Origin: Priapulus caudatus | Taxonomy: Eukaryota > Priapulida > Priapulimorpha > Priapulimorphida > Priapulidae | Assembly (NCBI RefSeq): GCF_000485595.1 | Contig: NW_014577957.1 | Span: forward strand, 26,650 to 75,100 | Length of the DNA: 48,451 bases | Reading direction: 5' to 3' | Part shown: positions 19,747 through 31,310 of the stretch, piece by piece | How the letters are laid out: every line of letters begins with the position of its first letter | How positions within the stretch are numbered: the first letter of the stretch is position 1 | Notes under the pieces: model-generated | Databases searched by the model: none | What the model saw: the letters and a program-made list of their open reading frames with translations, nothing else | Told to the model about the DNA's origin: nothing | Program-made: the position numbers and the translations under genes

Positions 19747-20490
19747 TGTGTGTGTATGTGTGTGTTTGTGTGTGTGTGTGTGTGTGTGCGTGTGCGTGTG
19801 CGTGTGCGTTTGTGCTGTGCGTGTGCTTGTGGCGTGCGTGTGCGTGTGCGTGTCGCGTGTGCGTGTGCGTGTTGCGTGTGCGTGTGCGTGGTGCGTGTGC
19901 CGTGTGGCGTGTTGCGGTGTGCGTGTGCGTGTGCGCGTGCGCGTGCGGCGAGCGCGTGCGCGTGCGAGCGTGCGCGTGCGCGATGCGCGACTGCGCGTGG
20001 CGCGTGTCCGTGTCCGTGTCGTGTCCGTGGTGTCCGTGTCCGTGGTCCGTGTCGCGTTGGTCCGTGTCCGCGTGTCCGTGTCCGTGTCCGTGTCCGTGTC
20101 CGTGTCCGTGTCCGTGTCCCGTGTCCCGTGTCCGTTCCGTGTCCGGTCGTTCGTGTCCGTGTCCGTGTCGCGTGTGTCTTCTGTGCCTGTGTCTGTGTCT
20201 GTGTCTGTGTCCAGTGTCTGTGTCTGTGTCTGTTGTCTGTGCAGCGTGCGTGCCTTGTGTGTGTTGTGTGTGTGTGTGTGCGTGTCTGTGTTTTTATTTT
20301 TGTAGTGGGTGCTGTGTGTTTTATATTTGTGTGTGTGGCGTGTCTGTCGTTTAATATTAGGTGTGTGCGTGTGCGTGTGCGTGTGCGTGTGTGTGTGCGT
20401 GTGCGTGTGCGTGTGCGTGTGCGTGTGCGTGTACGTGTGCGTGTGCGTGTGCATGTGCATGTGCATGTACATTTACATGTGTATGTATAC
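19661..20490. repeat. Long GT-based array grading through GTGTGC, GTGTCC and GTGTCT hexamers
   Basis: The array starts exactly at the inner edge of the left inverted-repeat arm. It is pure GT to about 19785, then GTGTGC, a disordered GC-rich zone (19800-20000), GTGTCC (20000-20170), GTGTCT (20180-20235), a break, and GTGTGC again to about 20460. All the long open frames here, on both strands, are repeat artefacts (Val-Cys, Thr-His or Arg-Thr runs). Confidence 0.97.
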
Positions 20491-20963
20491 ATAAGTATGC
20501 GCGTGGATTAATGAACGAATAGATAGATAAGTTATTGTTTGATTTTGTTATTATTTGTAATTATTTGTAATTATGTCTTCATGACTGTAAACCCTCTCGG
20601 ATTAATTACACACAATTTCGTCCGCGTGTCCATGACATATGAATTACACAAGAAGCTGAATGGATTTTCTATCCAAACTATCACAGAAAATGATGCCCAA
20701 AATAATTCCGTGTGCTATCTTTTGTAATCTGTCGCGGATACGGCGTAAATTCCATCATGGTAACAATCGCCAACGAGACAGAAATAGTATGTGAAATTAT
20801 TTAATTTCGTGGTTTTCTCAGAGTAACCAGGCTCATGGATTGCAGACGTTTATTATTGCACGTTTTTCTCATTTCAGATTTTTCGGTTAGACATATTGCA
20901 TTCAGAAGTTTCTATGAATCTTTTGTGTATGAAATGAAATCCGTTAATCCATTCCAAACATGG
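20491..20963. other. Unique spacer between the array and the right arm
   Basis: This is AT-rich sequence with one short open frame (20539-20727) that shows no motif I recognise. It is the only non-repetitive DNA between the two inverted arms, so it would hold any function the structure has. I see nothing diagnostic in it. Confidence 0.4.
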
Positions 20964-21780
20964 CAGCTTGACGAGTAGTTGATATGTCTGGACGGTATGA
21001 TAATATTGCAATGCTACGTACATGCCAGCTGCAATACTAACGCCTAATATGATGGGTTTACTAGTATTTCCATCGAATATACACGTGGACCATGTTACAT
21101 CGGCGTGTCATGGTAGCGTAAGAGGTTTAAATAATTATGGCATCTTTTATGAAAAATACATGTGCGAGAAATTGTTTTTTTTACATGAAAACTAATTATT
21201 GATAGTACTGATCATGGATTTGAGCTGATACGCTACTAGCTTAGATATAGCTAAATGTACAAAGCTTATGGGCAATTTGTGTTATTGTGCGCAACAAAAT
21301 TGCTTGTTATATGAGCTATATGGAAGTAATAAGAGTGAGGCAGAATGTATCTGTTTTTTTTTAAATCGAACGAAACTGCAAAATCGGAAGTGTAATATTG
21401 CAATTCAACCATAAACAGTTAATAAACCCACACCTTTTTATCATTAATATTTGCCAAAAAATCCTGGTAGGCCTACTGTTCGCTGTGACATGGTCAGTTA
21501 AATCAACAACTTCTTTAGATAATATATCTCTAAATAAATACTAATAAGTTTTGCTGAAATGCCGCAGCTATTGGCTTAGTATTTGTGCGTATACCTATAT
21601 CGATTTTATTTTCAAACGCCCAAAAATAGACGCTTCTATGTGTGTCTTTTATTTTGGCGTCTCCTATATAGCCATCTTCGATGTGTCGTATTCGGCACAT
21701 TGAAAACATATTTGCTGACACGGAAATGCATGTATCATGTCACTGTTTCCAAATATTTTGTGAATGAGTATACTGGATTA
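20964..21780 (-). repeat. Right arm of the large inverted repeat (uninterrupted)
   Basis: This is the reverse complement of 14173-14646 plus 19315-19660. At the position of the LTR insertion it reads straight through (AAGTAATAAGAGTGAGGCAG), giving the empty-site sequence. No target duplication is evident at the outer edges of the two arms. Confidence 0.88.
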
Positions 21781-23830
21781 CGCCCGCACTCGCTACCGCC
21801 TACTATACCAGATTATTTAGGAAAGGTTAGCAAATAAGTGCAGGGTCGTGATGTGCTATCTACCCAGACGTATGTACAGTGTAGGGATGTATGCGTAACA
21901 GGGAATAGAGAGTTACATGAGGCACAGATATATATGTGGTAGAGAGAAGTATGTACTGGGCAGGGTGGCATACGTATACCGGGGCAAAAAGCTATTGCGC
22001 AATTGGCAACAACACCGTGTTCATTTTACGTTTTCTAACAGCATGTCGGTGAAATCGATGATTTTGACTGAAAATGCAGAAGTTGCGGAGAAGCAATCGC
22101 AGTTGCGGCAACTGATTTCAGAAATAATGTATATTTTGCAAACTTCGTGCCTTTCATGCATTAAATTACGGCGCATGCGCATAGAGTTTTAGCAACATAC
22201 CCGCTGTGGTACGCTTTCACGATATAAATAAAACTGCACGTTGATTAATCTATCTTCTATGAATAGACGTTGAACGATACAAAATACTGAGTAAATAGGA
22301 CTCATGCACCTGCTCTGCGAAAAACCTTGGTAGAACTCGCATGTTTTAGGATGGCAATTGTTCGGAAGAAGGTCTTCGATGGTAGAAGTCGAAGTAGAAA
22401 CTTTCTTCGTTTCTTGGTCAATATGTTGCAAAATTGCATATGATCGTTCAAAATTACTGTGATGAACGGCTCGACATGCGTCTGCTTGTGCCTCGTTGCC
22501 GGTCTAGTATATAGATTAAGCGGAACCCCAAAGTTAATTGTGATCACTTCAATGTAGAGTCTTGGTAATAATTATAGTCGAGTACGTAGCAATCCTGAGA
22601 AGGAAGCAAGCTGTAGTAGTGTTATTAGCGGACATGTTATCAAGCGACAGCCGCTATCTAATCATTATCTTTGGTGTATTAGCTCTCAGTAGCTCACTAA
22701 ATAGTCTCGTATTTAGTCCCACAAATGCTGGTTGACCGTGTTCAACCACGGAAAAAAATTGCTGTAAAGTCAATAGAAACAGCACTCTACCAAAAGGCTG
22801 TCAGCATATACATCTGTCGATTAGCACTGATTTAATTGGCGTCAGTTATGAGAAGAATACTAAGCATTCTGTTTGCGGTAAGCCATCATTATGGTCGCAG
22901 TTGGGCGCCAGTGAGCAGGGAACTATTCCCTAGTCATGGGAGTAATGGAAGAATATGGGAGTGCGGAAAGCCACGTAAGGCACTTATGGCAGAAACGTGG
23001 CACATTTAGGTAAGAACAGGGGAGTCACTAGACAGTGGCCACTCTAGTCTGTCTGCGGCAGTCGGTTAAAAATCACCAATCAAAATAAATGGACGCAACA
23101 CAAATACCGACGATTAGAGCGCTTTACGATGCAAACCTTATATCATTGCGGACGATATAGAAACAAACATAGATCCACCCCATTTGCGTGCAATCCTCGC
23201 GTACAATCCTCGCGTGCAATCCTCGCGTACAAGCGGCAAGGCTTGTCGATTTAGGAAACATGAATGTGGGAAGCCGCCAAAGCAGGCGTTATGGACGACA
23301 TGGCTTGTATCTTTCCCATCGATTAGCAACAGCTAGTATAGCATAACCTGTCACCACCAAGATGATATTGCTCATTATTAGTATATAGAGCTTTGTCTAT
23401 CTGAAGACCTGATCTCGTATTTCCAACAAATGACCGCACTTTTGGATTCTTATAATCTAGTCTTATCATAACTTACCATATATACTTGTGCACAAGTAGC
23501 ATGTTTTTGTACCTAAATTCAATATAAAAAGTCGTGATGCGACTTATACACGGGGCTAAGAACCTCAAAGCTTATTTAGCCAACTGTATATCGCCAGAAA
23601 ATGCCTATGTTATCGCCCGACCGATATGTATATATAAAGGTTGATTAACCTTTGTGCATGATGCATATAATCATTTTACAAATGTTCTGTCGTTATGTTT
23701 ATAATTTTCTTTTGTCAATAAGTGTTTTGCAATATAGCCTAGCAACTTGTTTTATCAGCCACTACAATACGTGATACCAATACATATTCCATGTATATTT
23801 CATGAACTCAATTTTCTATCAATTTTCCAG
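21781..23830. other. Gene-poor intronic stretch
   Basis: Apart from a 13 bp tandem unit (GCAATCCTCGCGT, three copies at about 23188-23228) I see no supported gene, RNA or transposon here. Short open frames (21917-22192, 22189-22547, 23138-23329) lack recognisable motifs or splice context. Confidence 0.4.
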
Positions 23831-23956
23831 GCCATACGAAACGTTAGATTGACTAAGGTTAAACGGGCTGAAGCTGGTACAGATTCTGAAACAGGCGAGC
23901 TAGTCGATACTATTGAAACTGCCACCTACCCGTGTGAGGAGACTGTATCTGGCTGA
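23831..23956 (+). CDS. Terminal-exon-like segment with its own AATAAA
   Basis: The acceptor TTTTCCAG ends at 23830 behind a pyrimidine-rich tract. An open frame encodes 41 residues (starting AIRNVRLTKVKRAEAG, rich in Glu and Thr), ends with TGA at 23954-23956, and is followed 10 bp later by AATAAA (23967-23972). It looks like a last exon. Spliced to exon 1 at 5941 (phase 1) it would be read in a different frame and stop after a few codons, so its open frame belongs to another transcript or is a decoy. I do not recognise the protein. Confidence 0.35.
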   Translation, partial: AIRNVRLTKVKRAEAGTDSETGELVDTIETATYPCEETVSG

Positions 23957-24419
23957 CCAACTGCTAAATAAACGCTTGGCGCTGTTCGAGATTCCTTATG
24001 AGCCTGTCTTTGACGATTATAGTGTTTCGAATACAGGGATTCGAGATGCAACGTGACACTTGCATCGTAATAGTGGTCAATAAGACAAGACGCTACCTCA
24101 ATGAGTAGGCGCCAGAGGAGTGAACTTAAACTACGAAATTGCTACATTGATCGACCGTGATAACCATCGTTGAGTTAATCGTAAGAATGGGATAAAACAT
24201 CACTGCGCGCTTCTAGTAGGGTATACGAAATATAGAATTTAATGATGTGTTTGCTGTTCTGTATCCGCATACGCTATTGATTGTTTTTACTCGTTCGATG
24301 CATTATCTTCGATCAGGTCAGCACAGCAAAGTTATGTTATTTTCCGTTTTTTTTGAATTACCTCACATCTCGCTGTTATTCCGCAAGGAGCAGTGTATCA
24401 CGAATCTCGGTAACCCTAA

Positions 24420-24768
24420 TTAAAGTGATTACGTCACTGTAAATAGTAAAAATTAAAAAAATATTTCCACTTTTTCACGTTCACTTTTTATGGTTAAATC
24501 GCTGTATTATACTTCCTATTTTACTATATTGTTCAATGTAAACATACACGCGTGACTCATACATAGCCCATAGCAAGCAATTAATGTCAGGATAATAATT
24601 ATGAAATCGTCCAGGTTTTTTTGGATTTTTAACTAGTTGAGAAACAATCTTATCAGGTAAGAATTTGACGATAAATTTAGTCCCGTTAGTACTTACTTTC
24701 AATGTAAAAAATGGCAACAACATTTTTACAAAATACACCTTAGAAAATTCGTGACGTAGTAAATTTAA
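24420..24768. mobile_element. TTAA-flanked MITE, copy 3 (inverted relative to copies 1 and 2)
   Basis: The element spans 24424-24764 between TTAA at 24420-24423 and 24765-24768. Termini are AGTGATTACGTCAC and, on the opposite strand, ATTTACTACGTCAC. Its interior is the reverse complement of the 1400-1755 element (for example CCAGGTTTTTTTGGATTTTTAACTAG here). This independent insertion confirms the element's ends and its TTAA target. Confidence 0.85.
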
Positions 24769-27000
24769 CCCGGACTCTTGACGGAAAAACTCTGGGCAAG
24801 CTATTATTGGAATCAGGGGAAACCATTAGGGGAAAAGCACAATTAAACGAGTAACGCATTGGTTCTCTCTGGAGTCACATGGATTCATTACTGCCTTCAA
24901 CCCCTCGTAAAATGAAGCCAGTCTTTCATCATCAACTCTGTTTTTGTAACAGGAGTGTTGCATCTATTTGTGATTGCGCTAACATTCATGCGCCGATTGT
25001 CTTATACATGCTTACTCAAACGTAGCCGACGCCAGGCGTACAAGCTGTTTCCATAAATGCTTTTCATCAGTGTGCTGAGAGCATTTTTAGTGATTTGGTG
25101 TGGTTATTGTCGCGGAGCAAACATGGTCGTCTGCCTAGCTCCACTCCGCGGCAGTGGCGACTGTTGTTAACGGGGTAGCTTTCTCTCTGCTGTGCTTGAT
25201 CTCCACGAGTTACTCTTATCTCTTATCTCTAGTCTGCTTGCTTCTCTTATCTCGCCACTAAGATTGCCAGTCAGCGCACAAACACCCAGCTTTTTTTCAC
25301 CATCAGGATGTAATTTCGTCTTCCCTGGGAAGTGCTTTCGAAACTTTATTCTTTGAATGCCGATTTGAGTGTTATCAGAAAGACTTATAATATCGTGGCA
25401 GATAGCCAGGGGAGACTCCCCCCTCCCCTACCCCACGCACAATCATCACTACAATTGTTACATGGGCACGTGGTAATGGCACAGTACACATGAAACACAC
25501 TGAGGTAGTTCTGCAAAAATGTCGTTTTCTTTTTCGGATTTTAGCATAGGTTAGGACGCGAGATATGCTTTAATGTACTCTCGCATACCTAACGTCTCTA
25601 ATTACTAAAGAGGACATCAATTGGGTTGTCTAGAGTAGTTGTAAAACTCGCCAATGCAATGATCAACCTGCCATCACCATCTACATATTATCCATAACTA
25701 TAGCATCTGCAATGTTTGACCGTGTAACAACAATTAAACAACTAACAATTAACAAATTAACATTTTAACAATCGGTGTATTGCAATGTAACAATACTTCG
25801 CACGAAATTTGAACGCAAGTACTTGACTAGCAGTCGGTGTAGACCCCCGAAGCTGTCACGTAGTAACAACTTTGCTAATTGGCCATCTTTGCTCCAGGCA
25901 AGCAATCTGCCTCACGGTCGCGCCTTCTTAACACTACCGTAACGCTGCAGTGCCTCGTGGTGAAATTGCACTCAAATGGATAATCCTTCACTTGCAGTAC
26001 AATGCGCCTTCCAGTAGGCTTTTAGCTGACACACCGTTAGCTCTCATCTACAGACTACATTACTGCATGCACGAAGACAGCGTGACATGACGTCTATACA
26101 TAAATACTAGACGGCGGATTTCACTATCACAAGAAACGAAGTTGCGCGTCTGTCAAAACTAGATGAGATATATCCACACCCTAAACTAATAGGCTAATTA
26201 GACAGCAGGCACGAAAAATTTATTCAAAAAGTACCTGTTACGATAGATAAAACAGGGTTTCTTCTGAATAAACGTCAATGAATCGCGTAGAAATCCCGCC
26301 GCGTGTTTGTTCCTCATCAGACTGTGTTTTATAACGTAATTAAATTGTGATTTGATTCTGAATTAGATTCTGATCGAATGGTAATAACCACTTTTGCAGT
26401 GAACCGTGCGAAATTAAACTACCAATTAGTTTTCCTGGCCTGCATGCAGGCTAGCAATTAAACAGATGCAATATAAGAACTGACTGCTAGGATTATACTA
26501 ACTAGATTCATCATCGCAATCCATCACCAGGTTTGGCCCTGCTCTGGAAAGCGCTACATTGTTGTTTGGTAGCCTTATCGTTGCAGAAGTAGTAGACCTG
26601 TCCAAGGTGGGGTATACCAACGTTAAGGTTTCACTCGCTGAAGTTATAACAGCAATCACGATTAACAAAATATAATCTTGGGCATATGATAGACGCACGA
26701 TTTTTGCTAGAATGCCTGCCGATGTCGTAGCTAATCTCGAGTGCGAATCGCCGCGAGCTGAGGTGACAGCTGCGGAATTATTATTTTCCAGGTAATTAGG
26801 CTACGCGTTCTCGATTCGTCGTTCTATCGGATAATTTAATTTCATATTAATTTCTGCTGATGAGCAGATAGATTAAAGAATTGCGTTCTCAGATATGTAG
26901 TGATGAATATTAGCCCATTTTTTTGCTCGTGAATTGCCACGCGTAGATTTTTAACGTGGGCGATCAATTAAAGATTACTGAAAGAACATTTAGTACTGTC
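24769..27000. other. Gene-poor AT-rich intronic stretch
   Basis: I see no supported gene here. A minus-strand frame at 26698-26498 encodes 66 residues whose start (YILLIVIAVITSA) looks like a signal peptide, but no splice signals or homology support it. Confidence 0.35.
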
Positions 27001-27011
27001 TCGTTATTACT

Positions 27012-27014
27012 CGC

Positions 27015-27061
<47 letters not shown>

Positions 27062-27062
27062 A
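27012..27062. repeat. (CT)n-(AT)n microsatellite
   Basis: CTCTCT run passing directly into a TATA run. The overlapping minus-strand frame is an artefact at this end. Confidence 0.95.
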
Positions 27063-27668
27063 TCACGTAAATACGTATGTAACGTAATGTAATGACGTGC
27101 GAGGTATGATTGCGCGCATGCATAGAATACTGCAGTAATAGCTAGAATGAACCGATGCCGCGAGCGGGAAATAACGAGTTCGATTGGCCAATTATACACA
27201 GCTGCATACCCCCGTGTTAAACCACTGCAGGCTAAATTAATTTGAACGTACTGGCAGATTAGCTTTTCAAGCAGCATATAATGTCATCGGTAATTAAAGT
27301 AAGCGAAAATTCATTTTAAATTACAGCAGATATCAAACAAGTACGTGCGTTTTCAGAGCAGTTTTGCGGACGACGTCTTTTTGGACAACATCCATTCACA
27401 GAATATCGTAGTGAGCACATCCCCCATAAGACCTCCCTTTTGGCTAAATCTACCTTGGATAGTATTTTGTCTCTCGATAATTTGTCAATGAAAGTTCTTC
27501 TGTTGGAATATATAATAGATAAATATCTGAATACGAAGTCGTGTATTTTAGCCAGTAACTCTGTGTCCACATTACAAAATGTATATATACATGTCTCAAT
27601 GCTGTATATATAATTGCGTATTTGCTATTGCGCTTATCCTACTAATAGCTGAACTTTGTGTGTTACAG

Positions 27669-27859
27669 GACACTTCATGTACCTAGCGTACAAGGCGAAT
27701 ATCCAGGTTCAACTGATTAGTCCGTGGTATGGAGGCAGCGGACCAGAATGTCGGCTCAGCTTTGCTCTTCAGATGGTCGGAGAGAACACGATTGGCTCAC
27801 TTAATGTAATGTCTTCTTATAAGCAGCTACCCGATTACGTGTATATAGATCATTGTTAG
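27669..27859 (+). CDS. Second exon of the secreted MAM-domain protein
   Basis: The acceptor TTACAG ends at 27668. The leading GA completes the codon begun by the last G of exon 1. The peptide GHFMYLAYKANIQ...LISPWY...ECRLSFALQM...IGSLNV matches the middle of a MAM domain (G-x-YM, SP, C-L-F, G-x-L-V). The frame stays open to TAG at 27857-27859 and AATAAA follows at 28051, so this can be a last exon giving a protein of about 134 residues with a short MAM domain ending in YIDHC. Alternatively the exon splices out near TAC|GTGTAT (about 27838) to later exons not seen here. Confidence 0.7.
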
Positions 27860-28050
27860 TGGGACATCTAATCGTGGCTTCTTCACAACCTGTCTCCTTG
27901 TTAACATGTTGATTTTCGTCTGCCATGATGCATGTACGTCTGTTAGTTCCTCACTCTTGTTTCCCGGATGTATGCCCTCAATTGTTGTTAGATCGGAAAC
28001 ACAAATAACGAATACTATGCATAGAAGTGTTATAGTCTACACATGGATTA

Positions 28051-28056
28051 AATAAA
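28051..28056 (+). terminator. Polyadenylation signal AATAAA after the MAM exon
   Basis: A canonical AATAAA lies about 190 bp after the stop codon, followed by a T/GT-rich stretch (TTTCTTTGTG). It supports, but does not prove, that the MAM transcript can end here. The motif AAATAAACGCTT is shared with the signal at 23966. Confidence 0.4.
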
Positions 28057-28059
28057 CGC

Positions 28060-29284
28060 TTTCTTTGTGCACTAAGACGTTTAATTTACGGAAAAGCAAA
28101 TTAGATGTCACGATAAAAATTAGTAGCCGGTCCTGAAATTGTGATGTTGTGATTTATCCGACCAGGTATTACTTGCAACACCGAATGTCACAAGAATAAT
28201 ACGCAGCTTCACCAAAAGCAGCAGCAGTCCGCTGTAAGTAGAGAATATATAATTATGTTATTAGCATATTCTTGCATATCGCTATAGCCATCTTATGTAC
28301 GGGTATTGGCACTAAATATTATACGTGGATGTACGCTTAATAATATTGATGCGCTATTAGTTACGCATCGGAGCGTTGGAAAGCTATGAAATGAATTTTT
28401 CGTACGTATAATTAGCAACCATCCATTCATTAACATATCGTTTTTCATTGCATGATGCTGCGGCCACATATACCATCCACATATTTTGAAAACAAAGGCG
28501 GAACCCGCATAGCAGCTTGAAACCCATGTAAGTGTATTTATTATTAGCTCAGCTGACGAAGTCAGCAGCTTGTAGAATCGCATGATTGTCCGTCCGGCCG
28601 TCCGTGCGTCCGTGCGTCCGTCCGTCAACAGTTGGGCACAAATCTTAACCGCTCGACGTACGGTCTTGATATTCGGGACGTCGGGGGGGGGGGTCGCGAA
28701 AAGGACTCGGGATGTCGAATTTGGGGAGTCAAGGGTCAAAGGTCTAGATGTGTCAATGGAGGGTCAATATCCTTTATTGAAAGGACCATGAAATCTACTT
28801 TCCGCTGACGAGCGAAGAGTAAGTGTCTGATAACCTTTTGACCCTCAAGAAGAGGGTTAAACATGGATTTGTTGACTGTTAACAAAGGACTGAACTGCTT
28901 TTTCTATTAGAGCCTGTCCACTGACCGCCGTCCCCTCGGCGCCTCCCCGCGACTTCGGCGCGGTGCGAGCGCGCTTCCCCACCCTCCCCACCACCACACT
29001 ACGCTCGGCGTCGACGGCATATCCATGTAACATGTTAATATAGCGAAGTCATTAAAGGTTACACAGCTGTATCTTTATTACTGTACTACCAGTAGGTATA
29101 GCAAAGCTATTATAGATTTAGGATTCTGTACATTAGTAGTATCCTAGATATATGCTCTGAGCGCGAACGCGCGTGGCAGGAGGGCGCACTTGATTCGGTT
29201 GCAGTGAGTTTATCAGAAGAATACCTGGCTACAGTACACGTCAGTGAGCGCTGTCGCTCTGCGGCACTTGTTTAAGACTTAAGA
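28060..29284. other. Intergenic stretch with a CCGT-type short tandem run
   Basis: At about 28587-28625 there is a run of GTCCGTCCG/GTGCGTCC units, followed by GTCAACAGTTGGGCACAAATC, which looks like part of a dispersed repeat. A GC-rich patch lies at 28918-29020. No gene is supported. Confidence 0.4.
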
Positions 29285-29362
29285 AATAACCATCTCGCTA
29301 GTATCTGTCTATCCCTCACACTCTCTTTCTTTCTATTTCTCTTTCTTTCTTTCTCTCTGTTC

Positions 29363-29393
<31 letters not shown>

Positions 29394-29584
29394 CTCTGTC
29401 TCTCTCTCTCTCTCTCTTTTCTTTCTTTCCTGTCGCTCGCTCTCTCTCTCTCTAACGCACACACAGCAGCGCGCGCGCACACACACACACACGCACCACG
29501 CCACGGCACACGCCACACATACGCACACGCACACGGCGCACATGAGGCCGCACACACACACAACACACACACACAGGCGACCAC

Positions 29585-29619
<35 letters not shown>

Positions 29620-29734
29620 GCTGCGCGCGCGCGCACACGCACACACAAGCGCAAGACACGCACAACGCACACGCACACACGCACGCCGCCGCGCACGCGC
29701 CACGCACACGCACCCGCACACGCCACACACACAG

Positions 29735-29781
<47 letters not shown>

Positions 29782-29947
29782 ACCACACACACAGGCACTC
29801 GCGCGCGCACAAACACACACACACCACACGCACACGCCACCACGCACCGCACACGCACACGCACACGCACAAGCACACGCACACGCCACACGCACCACGC
29901 ACACGCACACGCACACGCACACGCACACACACACGCGCGCGCGCGCA
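29285..29947. repeat. CT-rich and CA/CACACG-rich compound microsatellite
   Basis: CTTT/CT units run from about 29317 to 29455, then CA, CACACG and CGCGCG units to 29947. The long frames on both strands (Val-Cys, Thr-His and Arg-Glu runs) are artefacts. It mirrors the GT-type array at 19661-20490 in hexamer type but on the opposite strand. Confidence 0.95.
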
Positions 29948-30163
29948 TACTCTCTTCTCTTCGATCTCCGCGCGCTTTGCTACTTCTACTTCTACATTAT
30001 CTCTTGTTGGCGGAAATTTACTATAGGATGCAACACTGTGTAGCACATTGTTGTTTACACATTACTAGCCGTTGTTTATTGTAAATAGTAATAGTAAATT
30101 GTCGGCGCTTAGGTCGGCCTTGCGACGGGTCTGCGACTGTCTGCGACTGGAAAATTGTCATTA

Positions 30164-30515
30164 GGCGCGTTCACACTGGCGCGAATAAGCGGGATGCAAA
30201 TCCCGGTTTTTCAATCGCGATCAGCATCGCGCTCCAAATCGCACTTTTGACTGCGATTATTTGGAATAAGCCGGATTATTTTGCGTGTGGTGAACGCTCG
30301 CTTATGAAGTTAAGCCGCGATTATTTGCGTGTGTGAACCATTCGCGCAAAATAAGTCCCGTATTTCCATACCATCATTCCAAGACGAGTGAGCAAGCGCG
30401 AGCCATGCGCAGTGAGCATCATTTCCGGCAGTGAGCAGTGCGCAGTTTGGATTAATAGAATTATCCCGCTCGGCGATTTAGCTCTGCGATTATTCGCACC
30501 TGGTGTGACAACGAC
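30164..30515. mobile_element. Candidate MITE with imperfect terminal inverted repeats
   Basis: The left end reads GGCGCGTTCACACTGGCGCGAATAA. The reverse complement of the right end reads GTCGTTGTCACACCAGGTGC followed by GAATAA. They match over CACAC-GG-GCGAATAA with some mismatches. The interior is rich in GCGATTATTYGC echoes on both strands. It is about 350 bp with no open frame. No target duplication was recognised, so superfamily is open. Confidence 0.4.
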
Positions 30516-30584
30516 ACATTTATCCGGCGTATTTCATCGCGATTAGCATCCCGGTTTTGTTCTTGTTCTTGATACGCAGCCTAT

Positions 30585-30738
30585 TGTGTGTGTGCGCGTT
30601 GTGTGTGTGTGCTGTGTGTGTGCTGTGTGTTGTGGTGCCTGATGTGTGCGTGCGTGCGTGCGTGCAGTGCGCGTGCGCCGTGTGCGTAATGTGTGTGTGC
30701 GGATGCGTGTGCCGCGCGTGCGTGTGCGCGCGCGCCAA
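30585..30738. repeat. GTGTGC-type microsatellite
   Basis: Irregular GTGTGTGC and GCGTGCGT units. Frames here are low complexity. Confidence 0.9.
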
Positions 30739-30959
30739 ATTGCGCTAAATGATTGATTATGAATCACAGTTGTCAACAGCAATCATTGCCAACATGCTTA
30801 CTTGTTGCGGACACTTGTTCCTGGACGTAACGCGGCATGAATCCGAGGCGCTCGCCGAGGATTGACACTTTGTGTCTTCCAATCACAGTCTACGCCGCCT
30901 TTATACACTGACTTCCAGCTCTAATACCTATTGCGACACGGATCGCCGATCTCCGAACT

Positions 30960-31310
30960 AGGGCATTCTGCTAGGCTGAACGCGTTTCTTGTTTTTTTTT
31001 TCTTTTTCCGATAGAGTTTGGCACAAAAACGAAAATAACACGCTGTTTTGCGCACAGTGCTAAGTTCTTTTCTTTCATTTTCGCATCTCCGTAAACACAA
31101 TAAGCCCCGCCTTCTTCGTTGATGGACATGAATGGGGCGTCACCGACGTGACCGGTTCCTTTCCCCAGCCTGTTTTCTTTTTGTAAATAAAGAAATGCCC
31201 GGCCGATGTATTTCGAATCGAACAGGAAAATGTTCTGCATTTTTACTTGCTGTCGAAAGTGAACGAGTGCGTCATTCATTAAACAATTAAATAAAACACA
31301 CACAATTAAT
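30960..31310 (-). CDS. Unrecognised open frame, 110 residues
   Basis: The minus-strand frame 31303-30971 starts MCVLFNCLMNDALVHFRQQV and ends in a basic KRKKKQETRSA tail encoded by a poly-pyrimidine run. Composition is that of an ordinary protein, but I recognise no domain. No promoter, splice or polyadenylation signal was assigned. It could be chance or part of the decayed retroelement region just downstream on the plus strand. Confidence 0.2.

Larger units (their letters stand above)
5942..27668 (+). other. 21.7 kb intron of the MAM gene, packed with transposable elements
   Basis: The donor GTGGGT is at 5942. The acceptor TTACAG ends at 27668, preceded by a TACTAAT branch-point-like motif at about 27641-27647. 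Phases agree (1 to 1) and the joined peptide fits the MAM profile, so the intron is well supported even though it is long. It contains the R4-like element, duplication copy B, the big inverted repeat with its nested LTR element, and a MITE. An alternative terminal exon may lie at 23831. Confidence 0.7.

Noticed and set aside
19589-20511. Long open frames on both strands (up to 283 residues)
   Set aside because: All are Val-Cys, Thr-His, Arg-Thr or similar runs from the GT array; a repeat with no stop-containing unit stays open in most frames.
26498-26698. Small secreted protein on the minus strand
   Set aside because: The N-terminus resembles a signal peptide, but there is no homology, promoter, splice site or polyadenylation signal, and 66 codons can be open by chance.
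29316-30084. Long open frames of 150-240 residues
   Set aside because: They come from CA/CACACG and CT microsatellites and have no ordinary protein segment of useful length.
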